6,329 bases of DNA, taken from the NCBI GenBank assembly GCA_022600255.1, contig JAHZKU010000218.1, forward strand, positions 1 through 6,329, in the 5' to 3' direction. The DNA comes from Actinomycetes bacterium (GTDB lineage Bacteria > Actinomycetota > Actinomycetes > S36-B12 > GCA-2699445). Positions 1 to 5,759 of this stretch are shown here, piece after piece. Numbering within the stretch: the stretch's first letter is position 1; each line of letters begins with the position of its first letter. Position numbers and translations under genes: made by a program. The notes under the pieces were generated by a model. It was given only the letters and a program-made list of their open reading frames with translations, was not told where the DNA came from and did not search any database.

Positions 1-1230
1 CACACCCTTAACGATGGGCAGCAGCAGATCGTTCATGCGCTCGGCCATGTCCAAGTCCACGTCCGATTCGCCCGCCTCAGCGAGGGCCACCTGATCCTGC
101 CAGGACGACGTGTAGTGGACCAATGCGCGCAGGCCCTCAGAATAGGCCTTCTGCATCATCAGCGAGCGGCGTACGTCTGGGTGTGCGATGACCGGCACGC
201 GCGGCGCGCTCTTGTCGAGCATCTGGGTCAGGTCTGCACCCTGTACCCGCTCCGTGGCGTAATCCAATGCGTTCAGATATCCGGTGCTCAGCGTGGCGAT
301 GGCCTTCGTGCCAACCATCATGCGGGCGTATTCAATCACTTTGAACATCTGCGCGATGCCCTCGTGAACGTCTCCGACCAAGTAGCCAATGGCCGGCTCA
401 CCATCGCCAAATGTCATTTCGCAGGTGGTGGACACCTTCAAGCCCATCTTCTTCTCGACGTTGGTGGCGTAGACGCCATTCCGCTCGCCGAGTTCCCCCG
501 TTTCGAGGTCGAAGTGGTATTTCGGCACTACGAACAGGCTCAGGCCCTTGGTGCCCGGGCCACCAACGCCGTCGATACCGACGGGACGGGCCAGCACTAG
601 GTGCACAATGTTATCGGTGAGGTCATGCTCACCGGAGGTGATGAAGCGCTTCACACCCTCAATCCGGTAGGTGCCGTCTTCGTTCAGGAACGCCTTGGTG
701 GTGCCTGCCCCCACGTCGGATCCGGCATCCGGCTCGGTGAGCACCATCGTGGCGCCCCAGCCGTGCTCGATCATCTGTTCAGCCATCTTCTGCTGATCCT
801 CGTTGCCCAGTAGGTAGAGAATCGAAGCGAAGCCTGGTCCCGCTAGGTACATGAACACCGCCGGGTTGGCCACTAGGACCAGTTCGGCAACCGACCAGCG
901 CAGGCTGGGGGGAACCCCAATGCCACCGAGGCCCTCGGGAATCTCAAGACGCCAGCCCTCTTGCTCCCACACCTTCTGGTAGACCTCTTTAAAGTCTTCC
1001 GGCATGGTGACGGTCTTGGCCTTCGGGTCGTAGACCGGCGGGTTGCGGTCCGAAGACGCAAACGTGTCCGAGAGTTCGCCGCGGGCCAACTCATCGGTCT
1101 GCGACAGGAAACTCTTGGCCGTGTCGATGTCCATTTCTGAGAAGGGACCATGACCTAGCAGATCACCAGTTCCGAAAACCTCGAAGAGGTTGAACTCGAT
1201 GTCGCGCAGGTCGCTCTTGTAATGACTCAT
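1..1230 (-). CDS. fadE5: FadE5-like acyl-CoA dehydrogenase, 3' part outside window
   Basis: This is a flavoprotein that would oxidise acyl-CoA to trans-2-enoyl-CoA in the first step of beta-oxidation, in the cytoplasm with FAD. The 410 codons present begin MSHYKSDLRDIEFNLFEVFG, the N-terminal signature I associate with the mycobacterial FadE5 group (about 610 residues). An N-terminal helical domain fills roughly residues 35-160. The flavin-binding middle domain follows, with TEPDAGSD at 165-172, RFITSGEHD at 195-203, GTKGLSLFVVPK at 226-237 and NVEKKMG at 257-263. ERVQG at 327-331 lies in the C-terminal helical domain. The catalytic glutamate of this group lies further on and is not visible. 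The ATG at 1230-1228 is chosen because the motif begins there and AAGGAG sits 6 nt upstream. The reading frame is open to the window edge with no break. Family assignment is firm; the exact orthologue is inferred from the N-terminus. Confidence 0.92.
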   Translation of the reverse strand, partial: MSHYKSDLRDIEFNLFEVFGTGDLLGHGPFSEMDIDTAKSFLSQTDELARGELSDTFASSDRNPPVYDPKAKTVTMPEDFKEVYQKVWEQEGWRLEIPEGLGGIGVPPSLRWSVAELVLVANPAVFMYLAGPGFASILYLLGNEDQQKMAEQMIEHGWGATMVLTEPDAGSDVGAGTTKAFLNEDGTYRIEGVKRFITSGEHDLTDNIVHLVLARPVGIDGVGGPGTKGLSLFVVPKYHFDLETGELGERNGVYATNVEKKMGLKVSTTCEMTFGDGEPAIGYLVGDVHEGIAQMFKVIEYARMMVGTKAIATLSTGYLNALDYATERVQGADLTQMLDKSAPRVPVIAHPDVRRSLMMQKAYSEGLRALVHYTSSWQDQVALAEAGESDVDLDMAERMNDLLLPIVKGV

Positions 1231-1236
1231 CTCTTG

Positions 1237-1242
1237 CTCCTT
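1237..1242 (-). promoter_or_regulatory. Ribosome binding site of the fadE5-like gene
   Basis: On the minus strand this reads AAGGAG, a near-perfect Shine-Dalgarno sequence 6 nt before the ATG. It fixes the start of the acyl-CoA dehydrogenase and is the strongest such site in the window. Confidence 0.8.
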
Positions 1243-1243
1243 G

Positions 1244-1260
1244 TCCGAACCTGGTTCAGA
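1244..1260. repeat. Imperfect inverted repeat in the fadE5 leader
   Basis: The core GAACC-T-GGTTC (1247-1257) is a perfect 5-bp inverted repeat. After one mismatched pair it continues for two more pairs, giving 17 bp overall. It lies just upstream of the Shine-Dalgarno sequence, between the predicted promoter and the start codon. It could be a protein-binding site or a small leader hairpin. The 3-nt centre between GAAC and GTTC differs from the 4-nt spacing of the actinobacterial LexA box, so I do not call it LexA. Confidence 0.35.
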
Positions 1261-1327
1261 TGCGGCACCCCACCCCCGGAGCACCGTTCGTTTTTACCAG
1301 CCGGGCATAACCCCAGCGAATGCCGGA

Positions 1328-1343
1328 GTTACTAGCCAGTAAC
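1328..1343. promoter_or_regulatory. Operator-like palindrome 1 (GTTACTAGCCAGTAAC)
   Basis: The arms GTTACT and AGTAAC are exact reverse complements around a 4-nt centre. A second palindrome of the same consensus has its centre 24 bp away. This copy overlaps one candidate -10 element of the fadE5-like gene, so an occupied site would block transcription. Size and symmetry suit a TetR-family dimer; the regulator is not in the window and its identity is inference. Confidence 0.7.
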
Positions 1344-1375
1344 CTAATCATGCTACTCACGAGTAACAAAGGCAA
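1341..1375 (-). promoter_or_regulatory. Candidate promoter region of the fadE5-like gene
   Basis: Two overlapping sigma-70-like pairings are visible on the minus strand. TTGCCT (1375-1370) pairs with CATGAT (1352-1347) across 17 nt, and TTGTTA (1369-1364) pairs with TAGGTT (1346-1341) across 17 nt. Each matches the consensus hexamers only partly. Both place the operator-like palindromes on or between the -35 and -10 elements, which supports a promoter here. The resulting leader would be about 100 nt. Which pairing is used cannot be decided from sequence. Confidence 0.4.
1352..1367. promoter_or_regulatory. Operator-like palindrome 2 (GCTACTCACGAGTAAC)
   Basis: TACTC and GAGTA are exact reverse complements around a 2-nt centre, and the outer G/C pair also matches; only the second position breaks the symmetry. 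Aligned with the first palindrome it gives GYTACTMRCSAGTAAC over 16 bp. It falls across the -35 region or spacer of the candidate fadE5 promoters. It was probably conserved as a binding site together with its neighbour. Confidence 0.65.
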
Positions 1376-1439
1376 GACCCTGACGTGTGCGCTTTGTCGC
1401 AAGTGTGTTGCAGCGCGTGACATTGTGCGATGTTCCTTA

Positions 1440-1456
1440 CCTAGCGCAGTCCTAGG
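1440..1456. repeat. Short inverted repeat downstream of the M23 gene
   Basis: CCTAG (1440-1444) and CTAGG (1452-1456) are perfect complements around a 7-nt loop. A second weak symmetry, GCCAA-GG-TTGGC (1456-1467), abuts it. The position, about 85-100 nt past the M23 stop codon, would suit a terminator, but there is no T-run on either side and the stem is only 5 bp. I therefore record it as a repeat rather than a terminator. Confidence 0.25.
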
Positions 1457-1539
1457 CCAAGGTTGGCGAGCCGGGCCAATGGACCGCGATGCAGAACTGT
1501 CCTAGTTCCCTTTCGGGCAGGCCCTCGACTACCAACCAA

Positions 1540-2733
1540 TCAGCAAGCGGGAGTGCGCAGCTTGGGTTTGTCGTCCAGCCAGCCGCGTGGGTTATATGGA
1601 TCGCCGAAGTAGCGGGCTTCGAAGTGGAGGTGATCGCCGGTAGACAGTCCGGTGGTGCCTACGGCTCCGATCACGTCACCTCGCTTCACTGGGTCCCCAA
1701 CTTCCACGAGAATCGATGACTGGTGTGCGTAGGCGCTGGTCAGCCCGCGGCCGTGGCCGATGACTGTGTAGTTGCCATAACCACCGTTAACGCCGGCTTG
1801 AATCACGACGCCGTCGTCCACGGCATGGATGGCGGTGCCGCCATCAGCACTGATGTCAGCGCCAGCGTGACAGCGGGCGTAGCCCAGGATCGGATGAAGC
1901 CGCATACCCGCCTCTGAACCGATCTTTGCCCCAGGAACCGGGAACACCCACTCGCTCTTGGTCTTGAGGTCCACCGGCTTCCCGCCAATGGAAAACTTCG
2001 TCTCCAAGTCCAGACTGTCCGCCAGAATCTTGGTCTGCTTCAGCTCCTCCTTCGCCGCTGCCAGTTCGGCCTCAGCCTCGTCAAAGAAGTTGTTGGTCTT
2101 CTCCTTCATGGATCGAGCTGCGGCGAGCGCATCCGCGGCCTCGGAGGCCTCCACTGACTGGTGGTTCGTTAGGCGTTCTGCGGTACTGGCCCGACTCATC
2201 AAATCCTGTGGCGAGGTAGCGTCCACGAGACCGGCTAGGAAACTCAAGTCTGTGTTGCCCGATGTGTAGGCCAACCGCGCCAGGTTGCCCAAGTCTCGCT
2301 GGGTGGCTGTCGCCAGTTCGATGGCCGCGTCGGTCTTCTTACGCATCTTCTTGACCCGCTTGAGTGACACCGCGTGATTGCTGACGGCCTTGGCGTACCG
2401 CGCCTGGGCTTTACGCAAAGACTTCTGCGCTGCTTCGTAGGCCGCGATATCAGCCTTAGAAGCGGTGGGGGCGGGCGGTGCAAGATTGCCGGAACCAGAA
2501 CTGCCTGAGTTTCCCGAGGCGTCGGTCTCCGGTGCGCGCGTCGTTTCCGGGTTTTCCGATTCAGGGTTGCCGGACTCATTTTCCGCGGCTGGCGTTGGCT
2601 CGCCGCCTCCGGACTCGGACTCTTGACCAACGGCCGGCGCCGCCAGACCTACCGGCACAAGCACCGCGGTTGCCACCAGCGCAGCAGCCCAGCGAAGTGG
2701 GCGTGCCTGATGAGATGGCACAGGCTGAGTCAT
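1540..2733 (-). CDS. Secreted coiled-coil M23 family metallopeptidase
   Basis: This is a peptidoglycan endopeptidase of the lysostaphin/LytM type (M23), 397 residues, acting outside the membrane on peptide cross-links. A signal peptide is visible: basic residues to about R14, a hydrophobic core WAAALVATAVLVPVGLAAPA (15-34), then probable cleavage near 34-37. A disordered linker rich in E, S, N, P and T follows (37-91). Residues 92-150 and 180-245 are Ala/Lys/Glu-rich helices that should form coiled coils. The M23 domain (about 265-385) has the expected HxxxD (H289, D293), H337 and HLH (H368, H370), so the metal and catalytic residues are all present. The only two cysteines are C288 and the last residue, C397. 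The ATG is supported by AAGGA 7 nt upstream. The EnvC/RipA-like layout suggests a role in cell separation or wall growth, but substrate and partner are not shown. Confidence 0.93.
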   Translation of the reverse strand: MTQPVPSHQARPLRWAAALVATAVLVPVGLAAPAVGQESESGGGEPTPAAENESGNPESENPETTRAPETDASGNSGSSGSGNLAPPAPTASKADIAAYEAAQKSLRKAQARYAKAVSNHAVSLKRVKKMRKKTDAAIELATATQRDLGNLARLAYTSGNTDLSFLAGLVDATSPQDLMSRASTAERLTNHQSVEASEAADALAAARSMKEKTNNFFDEAEAELAAAKEELKQTKILADSLDLETKFSIGGKPVDLKTKSEWVFPVPGAKIGSEAGMRLHPILGYARCHAGADISADGGTAIHAVDDGVVIQAGVNGGYGNYTVIGHGRGLTSAYAHQSSILVEVGDPVKRGDVIGAVGTTGLSTGDHLHFEARYFGDPYNPRGWLDDKPKLRTPAC

Positions 2734-2740
2734 GCAAGGG

Positions 2741-2745
2741 TCCTT
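2741..2745 (-). promoter_or_regulatory. Ribosome binding site of the M23 gene
   Basis: The minus strand reads AAGGA followed by 7 nt and the ATG at 2733-2731. This site and the signal peptide that begins immediately after it agree on the start. Confidence 0.65.
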
Positions 2746-2856
2746 ACCGGCCGAGGCCGAAGTCTTATCCGAGGGAAAGGCTCAATCAGCCTGTGTCCCA
2801 GAAAGTATTTATTCCAGTGTCACGTTACGCAGGAATCCGGAGCAATATGCCGAATC

Positions 2857-2870
2857 CCACAAAACTGTGG
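2857..2870. repeat. Inverted repeat CCACA-AAAC-TGTGG
   Basis: The 5-bp arms match perfectly around a 4-nt centre. The repeat lies in the spacer of the M23 promoter candidate and shares the string ACAAAAC with a second repeat 85 bp away at 2942-2956. It may be a regulator site; no specific factor can be named. Confidence 0.4.
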
Positions 2871-2899
2871 AACCCGCAACGCCGCCACGCCCGGATCAG

Positions 2900-2916
2900 T
2901 GCACCAGATCGGTGCA
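2900..2916. repeat. Inverted repeat TGCACC-AGATC-GGTGCA
   Basis: Perfect 6-bp arms surround a 5-nt centre, about 170 bp upstream of the M23 start codon and midway in the divergent region. It is directly followed by a tandem GCAAAT-CGC-GCAAAT (from 2914). It may be an operator shared by the two promoters or a small hairpin in the M23 leader. Confidence 0.4.
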
Positions 2917-2941
2917 AATCGCGCAAATTGCGGACAAGTCC

Positions 2942-2956
2942 CACACAAAACGTGTG
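2942..2956. repeat. Inverted repeat CACAC-AAAAC-GTGTG
   Basis: The 5-bp arms match perfectly around a 5-nt centre. It is similar to the repeat at 2857-2870: both place ACAAAAC before a TGTG/GTGTG arm. Two related symmetric sites in one divergent promoter region suggest one regulator binding twice, which is inference. Confidence 0.4.
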
Positions 2957-3054
2957 CGACCGAATGCTTGCGGCGTAAATCGGAGTTGCGACGTGACCTC
3001 AGCGCATCGAGGGGTATTCAGCGCGACCCCCACCTGTTGCGGCAGTATGTACCC

Positions 3055-3642
3055 ATGGCCCAGACCGATCCACCCAGCCCTCCACACGGCTGGCCCATTC
3101 CCGCTGGTGCCAATCTCAAAGCCGCGAACGCCGACTCAGTAACGCCGGTTCCGCCACCCAAGAGCGCCATCCCCACCACCAGAACGGTGCTGAGCGCTGG
3201 CTTGGTCACCGGAATCACCGCAGCGTTGGTGTGCCTAGCACTGCGGATTCTGGCGTGGATTTTTCGGGCTCAGTTCTTGATCGCCCCGATGCCCGGCTCT
3301 TCTGAGACGCTGGAGCCGGTGCCCTGGCTGGGAGTCATTCTGATCCCTTTCGCCGCAGCCATGATCGGCGCCCTGGTTGCGGCTGCGTTCCTAGGTGTGC
3401 GATATGGCCGTGGCCTAGTCCTTCTACTCGGAACTCTTGTGGCGCTAGTTTCCTTAGCCGGTCCGCTGCTACAGCCAGAAGCGGTTACCTGGCCCACCCG
3501 TATCTGGCTAGTTGTCATGCACGTGGCGACTTGGCTGATCGTGGTGCCCCAAGTGGCACGCATCATTGGTGATTCCGACCCTCGCATCACCGCCAGTTTC
3601 CGCGACGACACCGCCGAAACGCCCGCCAACTACCAGAGTTGA
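3055..3642 (+). CDS. DUF6069-like four-helix membrane protein
   Basis: This 195-residue protein has a Pro-rich cytoplasmic or flexible N-terminus (1-40), then four hydrophobic segments at about 45-70, 90-114, 119-139 and 147-171, and a polar tail. The pattern, with a short loop after helix 1, a GPLL motif after helix 3 (136-139) and a last helix reading WLVVMHVATWLIVVPQVARI, resembles the actinobacterial DUF6069 group, which has no known function. The same frame is open upstream to 2623, but that part lies antisense to the M23 signal-peptide region and its composition is not protein-like, so the ATG at 3055 is preferred. No Shine-Dalgarno sequence precedes this ATG, so translation may be leaderless or weak. 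The 3' end overlaps the opposing gene by 13 bp. Confidence 0.75.
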   Translation: MAQTDPPSPPHGWPIPAGANLKAANADSVTPVPPPKSAIPTTRTVLSAGLVTGITAALVCLALRILAWIFRAQFLIAPMPGSSETLEPVPWLGVILIPFAAAMIGALVAAAFLGVRYGRGLVLLLGTLVALVSLAGPLLQPEAVTWPTRIWLVVMHVATWLIVVPQVARIIGDSDPRITASFRDDTAETPANYQS

Positions 3643-4619
3643 GCCCGGAGTTCGGGCCGCGTCGCTCGGGCGGCCAACACGCCCGCCCACGCTGCCTGAG
3701 CCGACAGGCTTGGCTTGGGTGAGGCTGGCAACCCGACAAACCATCCCTGCGAGTCTCGCCCCTGCCACCACAACCGCTGCAGGAATTCATCCACGTAAGC
3801 CAACGGTGCCGAGTCGGCCGTCTGAGCCGAATAGCGCATCAGTGAGCGCAGCATCACGGCGGTCTTGATCGGCGGTTCACTCCAGAGCCGGCGGGCGTCG
3901 AAGAACGACAGGATGGCCGCTACCAGATCAGCTGCGGCCTGTTCCTGCCCTAACCCCAGCCTGAGCAGAACGCCTAGGCCCTGATCAGTCGGACTCGGGG
4001 CTTGCCGATCGGCCGCCCCCGGCGAGTAGGCCAGCAGACCGTCGGAACGTCGCAGGGTGTGTTCTTCGAAAGTCGCGACATCACGGGCCAGGAACTGCCA
4101 GCGATCCCCCGCCCCGCGGGGTGCTTGCTGCAGACTCAAGGCCAAACAGCCGGCGGCCGCTGAGGCGGTTCCGGATACCTGTTCGGACTTCAGACGCAGG
4201 CCCACGCCGCCCTCGCGAAGGACACCGCTATCCACAAAGCGCATCGATTCCTCGGCGCGCCGCCACCACATGGCGGCCGGGTTCTCGTCCTGAACCAGAC
4301 CAGCCTCCTGCGCTGCCGCTAATCCCAGCCAGGCATTGTCGGCGTAGTAGATCCGACCGATTCTGGGTCGTTCGCCGTAGCCAGGGCCACGTCGATAGCG
4401 AGCTACCGCGCGCCAGACCAAATCCGGCTTCAGCCGACCGGTAGCCACGTCGGCGCGTTCGGAGATCGCCAACGCCATCAACAGGTGGCTCAGGTCAGAC
4501 AGCCGCGCACCGCGTCGCTGGTTCACCTCCCGGATTCGCACGCTTCCGAAACCCTTGGCCAAATCCGAGCCGAGCAGTGGTTCCCAACTGAGCTCTGCGA
4601 AGCTGCGCCAGTCAATCAT
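3630..4619 (-). CDS. Cytoplasmic GH76-like six-hairpin protein
   Basis: This 329-residue protein has no signal peptide or membrane segment. Its best recognisable part is IYYADNAWLGLAAA (90-103), followed about 40 residues later by GGVGLRLKSEQVSGTASAAA (137-156). In GH76 and related (alpha/alpha)6 glycoside hydrolases the first motif is usually YxDDNAWLGLA, with the two Asp catalytic, and the second is GG(V/I)xW followed by a stretch ending in N/T-rich helix. Here the first Asp is Ala93 and only Asp94 remains. Repeated amphipathic helices with Trp/Leu-rich ends continue to the C-terminus, fitting a helical toroid. Family members are commonly secreted alpha-1,6-mannanases, so a cytoplasmic copy with an altered site may be inactive or act on another sugar. 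The ATG overlaps the upstream stop as ATGA, implying coupled translation with the AI-2E-family gene. The fold is moderately sure; the activity is unknown. Confidence 0.72.
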   Translation of the reverse strand: MIDWRSFAELSWEPLLGSDLAKGFGSVRIREVNQRRGARLSDLSHLLMALAISERADVATGRLKPDLVWRAVARYRRGPGYGERPRIGRIYYADNAWLGLAAAQEAGLVQDENPAAMWWRRAEESMRFVDSGVLREGGVGLRLKSEQVSGTASAAAGCLALSLQQAPRGAGDRWQFLARDVATFEEHTLRRSDGLLAYSPGAADRQAPSPTDQGLGVLLRLGLGQEQAAADLVAAILSFFDARRLWSEPPIKTAVMLRSLMRYSAQTADSAPLAYVDEFLQRLWWQGRDSQGWFVGLPASPKPSLSAQAAWAGVLAARATRPELRAQLW

Positions 4620-5755
4620 TCTTCGGCGCCCTGCGCGTCTCGTTGATCCTGCTCTGCGTTCTGGCGGTAGTACTCACGCACCCGGGCGTTGGCAGCGACG
4701 AGAGTGGCCACGAGGGGGGCGGAGAGGGTGGCACCTAGCAGGCCAGCGAATGTGGCGCCCACAATCGTTGAGCCCAGGTTTACGATGGGATGTAACGACA
4801 GCTGGTCGCTGGTCAGTTTGGTCTGGACAATCGTCTGCAGCGCATTTTGCGTCACCAGTACCACGCCCAACATGATGAGGGCGTCCGTCAGACCGCCAGC
4901 TCCCAACGCAATGAGGACCGTGAATGCGCCGCTGAAGATCGCACCCAAGTACGGCACGTAAGCAGTGACGAACGTAATCAACACAACCGTGGCCGCAAGC
5001 GGCAGGCCCAGGATCCACATCGCGACGCCGATCCCTAAGGCCACCGGAATGTTGGCCAGGGTTAGGCCCCAGAAGTAGCGTCGGATCGCCGTGGTCGCAT
5101 CCTCGATTAGGCCTCCGCCAAGGTCTTCGGGGAGTCCGATATGGCCACCGGTCCATTCCCGCAACAAGTGCCAGTCCTTCAGCAGGTAGAACAGCAGAAA
5201 CGCGCCGATGAACAGTCCGATCGCAAAGGCGGCCGCACTGGAAAAGCCAGACTGGACGATGCCGGAGACGCTCCCGGCCCCTGACCCCGAGGACACCGAC
5301 TCCCACAGGTTGCGGACTCCTTCCAGGCTGAGCCCAAAGTCCCCGAGCCACACTTGGACTCGGGCGAAACCGTTCTCCACCTGCTCGGTGATCAGCGGCC
5401 ACTGGTCGATCACGCCGGCCACGGCCAACCAGATGGCGCTGGCCGTGATTGCCACAAGCCCGAGCATCACTAGGGCTGCACCGATGCCGCGGGGCACACT
5501 GACGCGGGCCAACCGATCCACCAACGGGTGGAAGATCATGCCCAGCACCACTGCTACTACCAGCGGAATCAGCAGTGCTGAGACACGCGCCAGCCCTAGG
5601 TAAGCAACGGTGAGCAGCCCAGCGATTCCAAGCAGCAGCCAGGCGCTCATTCCCCAGGTGCGTAGCCAGGCAGGAACGCTGGTTAGGGGGGCTACCGGAC
5701 GCCGGCGCGCCGCAGCGTCGCTCGGCTCGTCAGTTGTTGCTGGAGGTTCACCCAC
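4616..5755 (-). CDS. AI-2E/PerM family membrane transporter
   Basis: This is a 379-residue integral membrane protein of the AI-2E transporter (PerM/TqsA/YhhT) family. Members export autoinducer-2 or, in other cases, act as ion or sodium/proton exchangers; the substrate here cannot be read from sequence. Hydrophobic segments lie at about 36-56, 58-78, 90-115 and 170-193, then in the block 228-312 and finally 326-358. Family marks are the FHPLVDRL after helix 2 (75-82), a soluble section (about 118-165), FLLFYLLKDW (186-195), the VPYLGAIFSG motif (267-276), and SLHPIVNLGSTIVG (320-333) with the closing GLLGATLSAPLVA (338-350). The charged C-terminus is cytoplasmic by expectation. The chosen start is GTG at 5755-5753, 4 nt after the ppk2 stop, with no clear Shine-Dalgarno sequence; the next in-frame ATG (residue 36) would cut into helix 1. 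It appears to be the middle gene of a three-gene operon. Confidence 0.9.
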   Translation of the reverse strand: MGEPPATTDEPSDAAARRRPVAPLTSVPAWLRTWGMSAWLLLGIAGLLTVAYLGLARVSALLIPLVVAVVLGMIFHPLVDRLARVSVPRGIGAALVMLGLVAITASAIWLAVAGVIDQWPLITEQVENGFARVQVWLGDFGLSLEGVRNLWESVSSGSGAGSVSGIVQSGFSSAAAFAIGLFIGAFLLFYLLKDWHLLREWTGGHIGLPEDLGGGLIEDATTAIRRYFWGLTLANIPVALGIGVAMWILGLPLAATVVLITFVTAYVPYLGAIFSGAFTVLIALGAGGLTDALIMLGVVLVTQNALQTIVQTKLTSDQLSLHPIVNLGSTIVGATFAGLLGATLSAPLVATLVAANARVREYYRQNAEQDQRDAQGAEE

Positions 5756-5759
5756 CCGG

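Larger units (their letters stand above)
1231..1539. other. Intergenic region between fadE5-like and M23 genes
   Basis: This 309-base gap lies upstream of the fadE5-like gene and downstream of the M23 gene, both on the minus strand. From left to right it holds the Shine-Dalgarno sequence, an imperfect 17-bp repeat, the two operator-like palindromes over the fadE5 promoter candidates, and weak inverted repeats at 1440-1467. Past the M23 stop I see only short competing GC stems (around 1508-1526) without a T-tract, so no confident terminator. A 61-codon open frame starting at 1320 runs through both palindromes, has no Shine-Dalgarno sequence and resembles nothing I know, so I do not call it a gene. 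Confidence 0.6.
2734..3054. other. Divergent intergenic region, M23 gene and DUF6069-like gene
   Basis: These 321 bases lie between two genes that point away from each other, so the region should carry both promoters. For the M23 gene the best pairing I find is TTCCAC (2872-2867) with CATATT (2849-2844), 17 nt apart; the -10 is fair and the -35 poor. For the plus-strand gene, GTGACC (2993-2998) with TATTCA (3015-3020) is a weak 16-nt pairing. Three inverted repeats are listed separately. GGGGT (3011-3015) and ACCCC (3026-3030) could form a fourth hairpin before the plus-strand gene. I see no convincing small gene, riboswitch or terminator. Confidence 0.5.

Noticed and set aside
115..600. 161-codon plus-strand frame
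   Set aside because: It lies wholly antisense to the intact acyl-CoA dehydrogenase, whose motifs are unmistakable; it matches no family I know and has no ribosome binding site.
1247..1257. LexA (SOS) box at GAACCTGGTTC
   Set aside because: The actinobacterial LexA box has four bases between GAAC and GTTC; this site has three, and the downstream gene is metabolic.
1320..1505. 61-codon plus-strand frame in the fadE5 upstream region
   Set aside because: It starts just before the operator-like palindromes and reads through both, has no Shine-Dalgarno sequence, and its product is not recognisable.
1456..1526. Rho-independent terminator after the M23 gene
   Set aside because: Only 4-5 bp competing stems are present and no T-run follows on the minus strand.
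2623..3054. N-terminal extension of the DUF6069-like reading frame from an ATG at 2623
   Set aside because: It is antisense to the M23 signal-peptide region and then crosses the divergent promoter region; its Arg/Cys/His-rich composition does not look like a real protein, and the membrane-protein pattern begins only after 3055.
2850..3054. Possible c-di-AMP (ydaO-type) riboswitch, prompted by GCCGAATCC near 2849 and the nearby wall-hydrolase gene
   Set aside because: The string lies on the strand opposite to the M23 gene, and I cannot find the other conserved blocks such as GGGTGAATC or the paired stems on either strand.
4674..5402. 242-codon minus-strand frame within the AI-2E-like gene
   Set aside because: It is an out-of-frame shadow on the same strand; the overlapping frame has clear membrane segments and family motifs, while this one is rich in Arg, Pro and His.
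4616..5755. Calling the AI-2E-family gene a quorum-sensing exporter (tqsA)
   Set aside because: The family has diverse substrates including ions, no autoinducer-2 synthesis gene is present in the window, and sequence alone does not settle the substrate.
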